From: CAIWHR01 sp963830485
GTDB taxonomy: Bacteria > Pseudomonadota > Gammaproteobacteria > Burkholderiales > Casimicrobiaceae
NCBI GenBank assembly: GCA_963830485.1
Contig: CAWHNE010000024.1
Location: forward strand, 52,485-116,484
DNA length: 64,000 nt
Direction of reading: 5' to 3'
A model generated the notes under the pieces. That model was given only the letters and a program-made list of their open reading frames with translations, did no database searches and was not told the origin of the DNA. The position numbers were made by a program, and so were the translations under genes. Positions 1 to 7,505 of the stretch are shown in pieces (position 1 is the first letter of the stretch; each line of letters opens with the position of its first letter).

Positions 1-2
1 AC

Positions 3-107
3 GCCGAACGACTGCACCGTTCCCTCATCGACGACCCCGCGCTGGCCCGATGGACAGCATTATCACCGGCCGCCGGGACGCTTGGCTACGTGGCCGTAAA
101 GCAATGA
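3..107 (+). CDS. C-terminal end of an unidentified protein (cut by window edge)
   Basis: An open frame enters from the left edge and runs 34 codons to a TGA stop at 105-107. The visible tail contains a run like RSLIDDPALARWTAL and ends in VAVKQ. It is too short to place in a family. Base composition is like the rest of the window. It could also be a chance open frame, since only 105 bases are visible. Confidence 0.3.
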   Translation, partial: AERLHRSLIDDPALARWTALSPAAGTLGYVAVKQ

Positions 108-250
108 TTATGCGGGGGGCGTCATCGGTCGCGCGCAACCCGCGATGCCATCGCTGCCCGAATATTCACTTGGTCCGCCCGGGATCGATAGGGTAATCTC
201 TTCGCACTGTCGGCCACGGACGAGGGGCGCGTGCCGGCCGGGGTCGCGCC

Positions 251-333
251 ATGACCGACGTCAATGAGTTGCTCCTCGCCGCGAACCGCGGCGACCGCAA
301 GGCCGCAGCCAAGTTGCTCGAGACGATTGAGAC
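251..333 (+). pseudogene. N-terminal fragment of an ECF-type RNA polymerase sigma factor
   Basis: ATG at 251 begins a frame reading MTDVNELLLAANRGDRKAAA, which resembles the start of ECF-type sigma-70 factors (region 2.1, usually followed by a longer helix and regions 2-4). Only about 25 sigma-like residues remain. The same frame then runs into sequence that looks like a di-haem cytochrome and stops at 365-367. Nothing of sigma regions 2.2-4 is present, so no sigma function is possible. I read this as a recombination or deletion scar. The family call rests on a short match. Confidence 0.5.
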
Positions 334-550
334 CACCGATCCGGGGGCGCGCGCTCGTGACGGGTAAGTGGAAGGACATCGGGCGGTTCAAGGGCCCAAT
401 GCTACGGGCGCTCGCTACGCGCGCGCCGTATTTCCACAATGGGTCGGCCAAGGACCTGCGAGCGGTCCTCGAGTTCTACGAAGACCGCTTCGCGCTCGGA
501 CTCACGCCTCAGGAAAGGACGATCTCGTGGCGTTCCTGCGGACGCTCTAG
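321..550 (+). pseudogene. C-terminal remnant of a di-haem cytochrome c peroxidase/MauG-like protein, frameshifted
   Basis: Three frame segments together give the end of a di-haem cytochrome c peroxidase-type protein: ETTDPG in the frame of the upstream ATG, then RALVTGKWKDIGRFKGPMLR and APYFHNGSAKDL in a second frame, then KDDLVAFLRTL and a stop at 548-550. The shifts lie near 337-345 and near 515. The N-terminal haem-binding CXXCH domains are absent. The motif APYFHNGSA followed by a VAFLRTL ending is typical of the C-terminal domain of this family. It has no start codon of its own and is joined to a sigma-factor fragment, so it is a relic. Confidence 0.65.
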
Positions 551-614
551 GCGCGCAATGCCGCGAACGCGTCATCCGTTCGCCGGTGCTACTCCGGACG
601 AACGGATGAAAAGG

Positions 615-795
615 GTGTTCCCCGCCTGTGCCGTGCCATCCGTCATCTTGAACCATGGGTTCAAGAGGGTCACCTGCCGGGGCCTTCAGGCGCTTCCGCG
701 TGGGAGCGCACACCAGCCCGTCAACGGCGCGGCAACCGCGCTAATAGCATTGGTTCAAAGAGTGTAAGGACAGCTCGAGCACCGCAGGGAACGTG
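615..795 (-). ncRNA. ssrS: 6S RNA
   Basis: On the minus strand, immediately downstream of zapA, the sequence contains the hairpin CTTGAACCCATGGTTCAAG, matching the conserved 3' hairpin of 6S RNA. The ends can pair to close a long stem: GTTCCCTGCGGTGC near 780-793 against GCACGGCACAGGCGGGGAAC near 616-635. 6S RNA mimics an open promoter and binds sigma-70 RNA polymerase holoenzyme in stationary phase. The zapA-ssrS order is standard in beta- and gammaproteobacteria. Length is about 180 nucleotides, as usual. Exact ends are inferred from base pairing. Confidence 0.85.
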
Positions 796-802
796 GACGC
801 GA

Positions 803-1177
803 TCAGTCGCTCTGGCCCGTGAGGACCGCATCGAGCGCCGAGTGCATGGATTCGATTCTACGCCGCAGCGTCGCGTCGTCAATGGTGGCGGTGTTCGTGT
901 TTGACGAGGCCTGCGCCGACGGTGCCGTAGGACGCGTCTGACGGCGCTCGCGCAGGAGGTCATGCGCGAGATTCAACGCGGCCATCACCGCGATACGCTC
1001 CGCGCCGGCGATCTTGCCGCCCTCGCGAATCTCGCGCATCCGCCGGTCGAGCAGCGCGACCGCATCGCCGAGCTCGGCGCGCTCGGATTCCTTGCACGCG
1101 ACCTTGAAGTCGCGTCCCAGCAACGAGACGTCGAGAGTGACCGTCCGCTCACCTCCCGCCTGCGGACGCGTGCTCAT
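803..1177 (-). CDS. zapA: Cell division protein ZapA
   Basis: The 124-residue product starts MSTRPQAGGERTVTLDVSLL and contains the ZapA core (GRDFKVAC, then ALLDRRMREIREGGKIAGAERIAVMAALNLAHDLL). ZapA binds FtsZ and bundles protofilaments at the division site. The chosen ATG overlaps the stop of the upstream coiled-coil gene in its native frame (ATGA), which fits translational coupling. An uninterrupted frame continues upstream for another 80 codons, but those codons encode the ZapB-like protein. 6S RNA follows directly. The C-terminal 40 residues are low-complexity and longer than in E. coli ZapA. Confidence 0.85.
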   Translation of the reverse strand: MSTRPQAGGERTVTLDVSLLGRDFKVACKESERAELGDAVALLDRRMREIREGGKIAGAERIAVMAALNLAHDLLRERRQTRPTAPSAQASSNTNTATIDDATLRRRIESMHSALDAVLTGQSD

Positions 1178-1417
1178 TCCGCGGCTTGGGGCAGGCGGGA
1201 GAGGAGCGCGTCGAGCGCGCTCGCGCGCTTCCGCTACGCGCGCCGCGAGCGTCTGGTTGCGCGCGCTTGCGGCCGCGAGATCGCGTCGCAGCGCTTCGTT
1301 GGCGGCGCGTAGCGCGCGCGTGTGGGCGATCAGCGATGCCTGCTTGCGCTCGAGCGCCGCGAGCTCGGTATCGAGCGCGGGCGGGGCGATGTTCGGCGTC
1401 GGATTCGGCAAGGCCAT
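1174..1417 (-). CDS. ZapB-like short coiled-coil cell division protein (single-base frameshift)
   Basis: The product starts MALPNPTPNIAPPALDTELA and then forms a leucine- and alanine-rich coiled coil (ALERKQASLIAHTRALRAANEALRRDLAAA), typical of the small TIGR02449/ZapB-like proteins encoded just before zapA. In the sequence as given, the frame runs on into zapA and the family's ending is lost. Shifting by one base near 1210-1216 gives ALDALLSRLPQAAE and a TGA at 1174-1176 that overlaps the zapA ATG. A single extra base is therefore the simplest explanation. The alternative, a real ZapB-ZapA fusion, would be odd because the linker reads as proline-arginine-rich nonsense. Confidence 0.6.
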
Positions 1418-1449
1418 CGAGTCACTCTATTCCCTGTGCGCGCGCCGCG

Positions 1450-2046
1450 TCAACCGGCGACCGCCGCCGCAACCGCGTCGCCCGTCGCGAGCGGTACGTA
1501 GCGTACAGCGACGATCTCGAGCTCCTCGACGCCGCCGGGCGTCTGCAGCGCGACGGTGTCGCCCTCGCGTGCCTTGATGAGCGCACGCGCGATCGGCGAC
1601 ACCCAGCTCACGTAGCCGCGGCCGGTGTCGATCTCGTCGACGCCGACGATGCTGATCGTGCGCTCACCGCCGCTCGCATCGCGGACCGTGACCGTCGCTC
1701 CGAAAAAAATCTGGTCCGATCCTTCGTCGCGGCGCGCCGCCGGATCGACGACCTCGGCCACATCGAGCCGGCGGACGAGGAAGCGGATGCGGCGGTCGAT
1801 CTCGCGCAATCGCTTCTTTCCGTAGATGTAATCGCCGTTCTCGGAGCGGTCGCCGTTGCCGGCGGCCCAGGCGACCGTCGCGACGAGCTCGGGGCGCTCC
1901 TTCTGCACGAGGCGGTCGAGCTCCGCCTTCATGCGCCCGAATCCGCCGGGCGTCATGTAATTGCGCGCGCCGGACGGCAGCGGCGACGGGACGTCTTGCT
2001 CGTCGTCGTCGGCGACGTCGGTTTCGCGCGTGAAGGCCTTGTTCAT
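1450..2046 (-). CDS. greB: Transcription elongation factor GreB
   Basis: The 198-residue product carries the Gre N-terminal coiled coil with GDRSENGDYIYGKKRLREIDRR, diagnostic of GreB rather than GreA, followed by the FKBP-like C-terminal domain (SDQIFFGATVTV, IVGVDEIDTGRGYVSWVSPIARALI). GreB stimulates transcript cleavage by backtracked RNA polymerase. It is about 40 residues longer than E. coli GreB because of an acidic N-terminal extension (TDVADDDEQDVPS). I chose ATG 2046 over upstream codons because a TATAAT box lies at 2086-2091 and would give a leader of about 30 bases. Confidence 0.9.
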   Translation of the reverse strand: MNKAFTRETDVADDDEQDVPSPLPSGARNYMTPGGFGRMKAELDRLVQKERPELVATVAWAAGNGDRSENGDYIYGKKRLREIDRRIRFLVRRLDVAEVVDPAARRDEGSDQIFFGATVTVRDASGGERTISIVGVDEIDTGRGYVSWVSPIARALIKAREGDTVALQTPGGVEELEIVAVRYVPLATGDAVAAAVAG

Positions 2047-2085
2047 CGTCGTGCCCGGGCACTGCAGGAGCTCGCCGGGATCGGA

Positions 2086-2091
2086 ATTATA
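2086..2091 (-). promoter_or_regulatory. Candidate -10 box for greB
   Basis: A perfect TATAAT reads on the minus strand, 40 bases before the greB ATG. No good TTGACA-like -35 box is visible at 16-18 bases, so the call rests on the -10 hexamer and position alone. Confidence 0.4.
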
Positions 2092-2154
2092 GGCGCGGAA
2101 CGGCCGCGCCCGCACGTACGTTCATCGGCTGCGAAGGCACGGTGCTCGGCGCCC

Positions 2155-2160
2155 TATAAT
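2155..2160 (+). promoter_or_regulatory. Candidate -10 box for btuC
   Basis: A perfect TATAAT on the plus strand, 25 bases before the btuC ATG. It is divergent from the greB -10 box 64 bases away. No clear -35 box is visible, and no cobalamin riboswitch fits in this short leader, unlike btuB. Confidence 0.4.
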
Positions 2161-2185
2161 CGGCGTCGCGTCATCGAGCGCCGTC

Positions 2186-3220
2186 ATGTCCGCATCGCCC
2201 GCATCGCCGATCGAATCGCTCGCCGCGCCGGCAGGTCGCGCGCGTACGACGCTCGTGCTCGCGACGCTCGCGTTGGCGGCACTCGCATCGCTCGCGCTCG
2301 CGCTCGCGACGGGAAGCGTCGGCGTCGACGCGACGTCCATCGTCCGCGCGCTCGCGGGCGATACGGCGCCAGGTCCCGTGGCGATCGTCCGCGAGCTGCG
2401 GCTGCCGCGGGCGCTCGCGGCATTCGCCGTCGGCGGCCTGCTCGCGGTGGCTGGCGCGCTCCTGCAGGTGTTGTTGCGCAACCCCCTCGCCGATCCCTAC
2501 ATCCTCGGTATTTCCGGCGGGGCGGCGGTCGGCGCGCTCGCCGCGTTGTCCGCGGGGATCGCCGCGCTCGTCATGCCCGCGGCGTTCGTGGGCGCGTTCG
2601 CATCGACGCTCGTCGTGTTCGGGCTCGCGCGCGCCGGCGGCGCGCACGCGCCGTGGACCGCGATGCGGCTCCTCCTGACCGGCGTCGTCGTCGCCGCGGG
2701 CTGGGGCGCGGTGATCGCGCTCCTGCTCACGCTTGCGCCCGACGCGCAGCTGCGCGGCATGTTGTTCTGGCTGATCGGCGACCTTTCGGCGCCGCCCTCG
2801 CCGCTGCCCACGCTCGTCGTACTGGCCGCCGTCCTCGTCGTCACGCTCGCGTTCGCGCGCGATCTCAACGTGCTCTCGCGCGGCGACGACGTCGCGACGG
2901 CGCTGGGCGTTGCGGTCCCGCGCGCGACGCTCGCCCTGCATGCGACGGCCGCGCTCGCCACCGCGGTCGCCGTGACGACGGCCGGCACGGTGGGTTTCGT
3001 CGGCTTGATCGTTCCGCACGCGCTGCGACTCACGATCGGCAACGATCAGCGAGTGTTGCTGCCTGCGGCCGCACTCGCGGGCGGCACACTCGTCGTCGTC
3101 GCTGACACGCTCGCGCGGAGCCTCGCGGCGCCCGTGCAGCTTCCGGTCGGCGTCATCACCGCATTCATCGGCGTTCCAACGTTCCTGTACCTGCTGGCGC
3201 GCAGCGGGGCCCGCGCATGA
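2186..3220 (+). CDS. btuC: Vitamin B12/iron-siderophore ABC transporter permease (BtuC/FecCD family)
   Basis: The 344-residue product is very hydrophobic, with about ten membrane segments, and carries FecCD-family signatures: LRLPRALAAFAVGGLLAVAG near residues 72-91 and RNPLADPYILGISGGAAVGA shortly after. It forms the inner-membrane channel of a BtuCDF-type importer. The ATPase gene follows with a 4-base ATGA overlap. The family includes haem and siderophore permeases. I call B12 because the opposite strand carries a cobalamin riboswitch, btuB and a btuF-like gene. Confidence 0.85.
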   Translation: MSASPASPIESLAAPAGRARTTLVLATLALAALASLALALATGSVGVDATSIVRALAGDTAPGPVAIVRELRLPRALAAFAVGGLLAVAGALLQVLLRNPLADPYILGISGGAAVGALAALSAGIAALVMPAAFVGAFASTLVVFGLARAGGAHAPWTAMRLLLTGVVVAAGWGAVIALLLTLAPDAQLRGMLFWLIGDLSAPPSPLPTLVVLAAVLVVTLAFARDLNVLSRGDDVATALGVAVPRATLALHATAALATAVAVTTAGTVGFVGLIVPHALRLTIGNDQRVLLPAAALAGGTLVVVADTLARSLAAPVQLPVGVITAFIGVPTFLYLLARSGARA

Positions 3221-3993
3221 AGGACCACGCACCGCGCCTGTCCTGCCGCGGGCTGACGGCGTCGGTGGCGGGACGCCTGCTCGTGTCCGATCTCGATCTC
3301 GACGTCCGCGCCGGCCAATGCTGGGCGATCGTCGGACCGAACGGCGCCGGCAAGACGACGCTCGTCGCGACCCTCGCGGGATTGCGCGAGCCCGCCGCAG
3401 GCACGATTGCCTACGACGGCGACGCGCTGCCGGCGCTCTCACCGCGCGAGCGTGCGCGGCGGCGCGGCTTCCTGCCGCAGGACAGCGTCGATCATTTCCC
3501 CGCGAGCGTGCAGGAAACCGTGCTCGTCGGGCGGCACCCGCACCTCGGACGCTTCGAGTGGGAGTCGGCAGCAGACCTCGCGCAGGCGAATGCTGCACTC
3601 GCGCGCTTCGGGCTCGCGGGCTTCGAAGCACGCGACGTGCGCACGCTCTCCGGTGGCGAGCGGCGCCGCGTGGCGCTGGCGGCGCTGGTCGCGCAGGAGC
3701 CCGGTCTCATGCTGCTGGACGAGCCGTCGTCGCACCTCGACCTCGGCCAGCAGGTCGCCGCGCTCGACGCGCTGGCGGTGTTCTCGCGCGAGCGCGGCGC
3801 GGCGCTCGTCATGGTGCTGCACGATCTCCACCTGGCGCTGCGCTACGCCGACCACGCGATCGCGCTGGGAGGCGGCCGCGCCGTCACCGGCCGCGCGGAT
3901 GACGTGCTCACTGCCGATGCGCTCTCCGCGCTGTTCGGCCACCGGCTGGCCGCCGTCGGCGCGGGGCTGACGCGAACGCTGCTGCCGAGCTAG
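3217..3993 (+). CDS. btuD: Vitamin B12-type ABC transporter ATP-binding protein (BtuD/FecE family)
   Basis: The 258-residue ATPase has Walker A GPNGAGKTT at residues 40-48, the Q-loop region LPQD, the signature LSGGERRR near residue 145, Walker B LMLLDEPSSHLD and the switch histidine in VLHDLHLALRYAD. Length and motifs match the FecE/BtuD class of metal-chelate importers. Its ATG overlaps the btuC stop, so the two are translated together. It powers uptake through BtuC with the periplasmic binding protein encoded on the opposite strand. Confidence 0.85.
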   Translation: MKDHAPRLSCRGLTASVAGRLLVSDLDLDVRAGQCWAIVGPNGAGKTTLVATLAGLREPAAGTIAYDGDALPALSPRERARRRGFLPQDSVDHFPASVQETVLVGRHPHLGRFEWESAADLAQANAALARFGLAGFEARDVRTLSGGERRRVALAALVAQEPGLMLLDEPSSHLDLGQQVAALDALAVFSRERGAALVMVLHDLHLALRYADHAIALGGGRAVTGRADDVLTADALSALFGHRLAAVGAGLTRTLLPS

Positions 3994-4001
3994 GCGCGGC
4001 T

Positions 4002-4211
4002 TCAGCGGCGTCGCGCGCCCGCCGGCGCGGGCACGACGAAGGTCCCCATGCGTTTGTCGCGGCGCGATGTGGCGGTCCCGGAACCGGGAGTGATCGCGCG
4101 TGACTGCGCGGCGATTGACGTCAGGTCGAGCTCGGTGGACCGCGGGCCCTCGAGCTCGCGAAGCATCCGCGCGATGCGCGGCGTGAGATTCCTGCGAAGG
4201 AACTCGGGCAT
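4002..4211 (-). CDS. Small hypothetical protein with a strong ribosome binding site
   Basis: A 69-residue frame starts MPEFLRRNLTPRIARMLREL and ends in a basic tail (VVPAPAGARRR). I do not recognise a family and see no signal peptide or membrane segment. A near-perfect Shine-Dalgarno AAAGGAGGT sits 5 bases before the ATG at 4209-4211; a GTG lies one codon upstream. The gene is between the ends of btuD and btuF and could be the last gene of the btuB-btuF transcript. The ribosome binding site is the main reason to believe it is translated. Confidence 0.45.
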   Translation of the reverse strand: MPEFLRRNLTPRIARMLRELEGPRSTELDLTSIAAQSRAITPGSGTATSRRDKRMGTFVVPAPAGARRR

Positions 4212-4312
4212 CACGACCTCCTTTCAAGCGACTGCGGAAGACGCGCGGGCCCATTCTTCGCGCATTCCCGGGGCGGCGCGCCGGAGGCGTGCGGCAGCCG
4301 GCTGCCGAATAT

Positions 4313-5198
4313 TCACGGACGCGAGCCTGACGGACGACCCCTGTCGACGGCTGCACACAACAGCTCGACGCCGTCGAGAAAGCGCGGCCCGGGCCGGTGC
4401 AGGAGGTCGGCATCGACGACGAAAAGGCGCCCGGTCGCGACGGCCGGGAGCGCCGTCCAGCGCCGCCAGTGGTCGAGCCACGCGGGGCGCGCACCACGTT
4501 CGGCGCCGGCGATGATCACCTCCGGCTTCGCGGCCAGCACGGCCTCCACGTCGACCGCCGGCGCGGGCAGCGTCAGCGCGGCGAAGACGTTCTCGCCGCC
4601 GCACGCCGTGAGTCGCCTGGGTGATGAGATGCGCGCCACCGACGGTGTAGAGCGGCGCGTCCCAGATTTCGTAGAACACGCGCACGCGCGGCGCCGCGCG
4701 CGTAGCGGGCACGCAGTCCCTCGAGGCGCGCGCGGAATGCCGTTGCCTCGCGCCGCGCCCGCCTCCGTGCGTCCGGTCAGCGCGCCCAGGCGCTCCATGT
4801 CCTGCGCGATGCCGTCGATCGTCGCCGGCCTCGTCGTGAAGACGGCGATGCCGCGCGCGCGCAGCGACTCGACCTGCGCAGGCGCGGTCCACGGCCAGGT
4901 GACGATCAGGTCGGGGCCGAGCGCGACGATGCGTTCGAGGTCGAGCGCGCGTGCGTCGCCGACGCGCGGAACGGCTTTCGCTCGCCGACGGAAAGTCGGA
5001 TGTGTCGAGCGTGCCGACGATGCGTGGCCCCGCGCCGATGGCGAAGAGGAGCTCCGTCGCGTGCGGTGCAAGGGTCACGATCCGCGTGGCCGGCGCCACG
5101 AGCCTCACCGTGACTCCCGTGTCATCGACCGCGGCGACCTCCGCGCGCGCGAGGGGCATGGCCGTCGCGAGCGCGAGCACGACGAGCAGCTGTGTCAT
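4313..5198 (-). pseudogene. btuF: Periplasmic cobalamin-binding protein BtuF-like, multiply frameshifted
   Basis: The N-terminus reads MTQLLVVLALATAMPLARAE (signal peptide), then APATRIVTLAPHATELLFAI, the classic start of BtuF/TroA-type binding proteins. Other frames carry DLERIVALGPDLIVTWPWT, ATAFRARLEGLRARYARG, RVRVFYEIWDAPLYTVGG, and GGENVFAALTLPAPAVDVEA followed by AKPEVIIAGAE. Joining them needs about four single-base shifts, between roughly 4610 and 4980. All segments are collinear and none is missing, so decay is recent or the indels are sequence errors. The ATG overlaps the btuB stop (ATGA). Confidence 0.75.
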
Positions 5199-7061
5199 CG
5201 CAGCGCCACCCGCACGCCGCCGAAGACGGTCGCGCCGCCGGTCGCGTAGCCTGCCGCGAGCTCGTAGTTCTTGTCGAACACGTTGTCGGCGCGCGCGAAG
5301 AGCGTGACGCCATGCCCGAGCACCCATTCCGCGGTCAGGTTCACGATCGCATAGCCGCCCATCTTCACGAGGTTCTCCGGATCATCGTAGCGCAGTGACG
5401 AGGCGATGAGCTCGACGCCGAAGCGTACCGGCCCCAGCGGGACGAGGGCGGTCACGGCGCCGTGCTGCCGCGCGCGCCGCGGCAGCAGCTTGCCCGTGAG
5501 GTCGTCCTCCGGCGAGCCGAGATCGAGCGACGCCGCGAGCGTCACGCTGTCGCCCGCGCGCACGTCGACGCCGAGCGTGACACCCGAAAGCGTGGCGCGG
5601 CTCACGTTGTACGGCGCGCAGTTGAACGCGGCGTCGCACTGGAAAACGATCAGCTGCGAGACGCGGTTCCTGTACGCAATCGCGCGCGCCTCGATAGCCG
5701 CGCGCTCGAACTCGCCGTTCCAGTAGAGCCCTGCCTCGACGTTGCGCGACGTCTCGGGCGCGAGGTCGGGGTTGGAAAATCCGGGGTAGTAGAGGTCGTT
5801 GAACGACGGCGGCTTGAAGCCGGTGCTGTAGCCCGCGGTGACGCGCCAGTCCGGCGTGAACCGGTAGCCGTAGGTGATCGCCCCGGTCGTCTCGCCGCCG
5901 TACTGGCTCGACTCGTCATGGCGCAGGTTTGCCTGCAGCGCATGCCGGTCGACGGCCAACCGGTAGATTCCGAAGAGAGAGTCGGTGTCGCGCGCGGTTG
6001 TCGCAAAGGCCGCATCCGTCGCGAGCCGCTCCTCTCTGCGCTCGTAGCCCGCTGTCAGCGCGCCCACTGGCAGTGAAAAGTCGTTCTGCCACGCGAGCTG
6101 GCGCGTTGTCGTGTCGAAGGTCGACGGCCCGAATGTCGTCTCTGTCCGGCTGTCGTCGATGCCCTCTCCGTATGACAGCCGCGACACCCAGAACGGCGCG
6201 AGCCGGTTGCGGCCCGCGACCTGCCACGTCTCGGCGACGGTGATCGTCCGGTCGTCGAAGTCCGGGCCGCCGTCGAACTGATTGTTCAGCCGGCTGCGCA
6301 AGTACTGCACGTTCAGCGTCTGGTCGGTCGCGAATTCGTAGCCGAGGCTCGCCGACACGCTCTGGTTGGAATAGCCGTCCGAATCGGCGTTGTAGAGGAA
6401 GTTATCGGGGTTGACGATCGTGTTGAAGCCGCGGCTCCCCTTGCCGCCGACCTGTACGGCGTAGGAGAGCGGCCCGGCGCTGCCGCTCGCGCCGGCCTTC
6501 GCGTCCCACGTGCGGTCGGTGCCGTAGCCCGCGCTAGCATTCGCCGAGAATGCGCCGCGCCCGCGCCGCGTGAACACCTGGACGACGCCGCCGATCGCAT
6601 CGGCACCGTAGAGGCTGGAGGCGGGCCCGCGCAGAATCTCGATGCGCTCGATCTGGTCCAGCGGAATGGCCTCGAGCGAGGTCGCGCCCGCGCTCGCCGA
6701 GGCGATGCGCACGCCGTCGATCAGCACGAGCGTCTGGCCGCGGTTCGCGCCACGCAGGAACACGCCCGAAACCGACCCCGGGCCGCCGTTCTGCACGATT
6801 TCGACGCCCGGCTGCCGCTGCAGGAGCTCGGGCAGGCTCTGCGCGCCGGCGCGCGCGATCTCCTCGGGGCCGATCACCGTGACGTCGGCGAGCACGTCGG
6901 CGAGCGGCTGCGCGTCGCGCGCCGCCGTCACCGCCACGGGCTCGAGCTTCGTCGGGACCGGCACCCCCGGCGACTGCGCTGCGACGTCGTGGCATGGAAA
7001 GTGCGCACGCGAACGGGAATGCGGCAGCGAGGCTCGCGCGCCGGATCGGACGATGCATCAT
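5195..7061 (-). CDS. btuB: TonB-dependent vitamin B12 outer-membrane receptor BtuB (frameshift after the signal peptide)
   Basis: A 589-codon frame gives a TonB-dependent receptor: plug domain with VTVIGPEEIARAGAQSLPEL, LRGANRGQTLVLIDGVRIAS and IERIEILRGPASSLYGADAI, then a beta-barrel ending ARADNVFDKNYELA and VFGGVRVALR, with arginine as the last residue. The signal peptide (MHRPIRRASLAAAFPFACAL) lies in another frame starting at 7061; one base near 7000-7010 joins it to HDVAAQSPGVPVPTKLEPV. BtuB imports cobalamin using TonB energy. A cobalamin riboswitch lies upstream, so expression should fall when B12 is plentiful. The btuF start overlaps its stop. Confidence 0.85.
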
Positions 7062-7173
7062 GAAAGTCTCCGCGGGAGCCGCGCATCCCCGCGCGGCGAC
7101 GGCGGCGGAGCCTCTCGCGGTTCTCGGATGCGACGGGCTCGCGCGGCGCCGGGCCTTGGCGCGCGCACGAAGC

Positions 7174-7381
7174 GTGCGCCGCGAACCGGATGCAGGCCGG
7201 TCTCCGGGCTCGCCGGTCAAAGCCGCCCGCCTTCCCATCCGTCGACGACCGGACAGTGGCACCTGGGGCGGCCCGCGCCGGCTCACCGTTGCGGGGGCAG
7301 CCGCGGAATGGCGCGAAAGGTCGATCCGCGCGGCACCGCGTTCCCGTTTCACCCGCCGCGAGGGATTCGCGGCGGACACCT
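7174..7381 (-). promoter_or_regulatory. Cobalamin riboswitch (leader of btuB)
   Basis: Reading the minus strand, the conserved parts occur in order: GAAACGGGAAC...GGTG, then CGGCTGCCCCCGCAACGGT, GCCACTG, GATGGGAAGGCG, and finally GAGCCCGGAGACCGGCCT. The outer stem can form between GCCGCGAA near 7367 and TTCGCGGCG near 7180. This is the AdoCbl-type riboswitch core. It leaves about 110 bases before the btuB ATG for the expression platform. It would repress btuB and btuF when adenosylcobalamin is abundant. Confidence 0.92.
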
Positions 7382-7389
7382 GCACGGCG

Positions 7390-7395
7390 ATTCTA
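7390..7395 (-). promoter_or_regulatory. Candidate -10 box for the btuB riboswitch transcript
   Basis: TAGAAT on the minus strand, with a predicted start about 7 bases downstream, just before the outer stem of the riboswitch. No strong -35 box is visible. The fit to the riboswitch 5' end is the main support. Confidence 0.35.
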
Positions 7396-7443
7396 GCGCG
7401 CGGCCGCCCGTCGCTGCACCGGTCCCGCCTGGCGGCGCTTTGC

Positions 7444-7449
7444 TATAAT
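7444..7449 (+). promoter_or_regulatory. Candidate -10 box for miaB
   Basis: A perfect TATAAT on the plus strand, 57 bases before the miaB GTG. The -35 region is not recognisable. It faces away from the btuB promoter 50 bases to the left. Confidence 0.4.
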
Positions 7450-7505
7450 CCGCGCCCCAATCTTGCCCGCCCCCACGGGATCAAACCCGCCCCGGGGCAC
7501 GTGCT

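Noticed and set aside
803..1417. True ZapB-ZapA fusion protein
   Set aside because: A one-base shift restores the native ZapB-like ending and an ATGA overlap with zapA; the linker in the fused frame is nonsense-like.
1186..3105. Long plus-strand open frame over zapB, greB and btuC
   Set aside because: Arginine-rich antisense or out-of-frame shadow crossing three well-supported genes.
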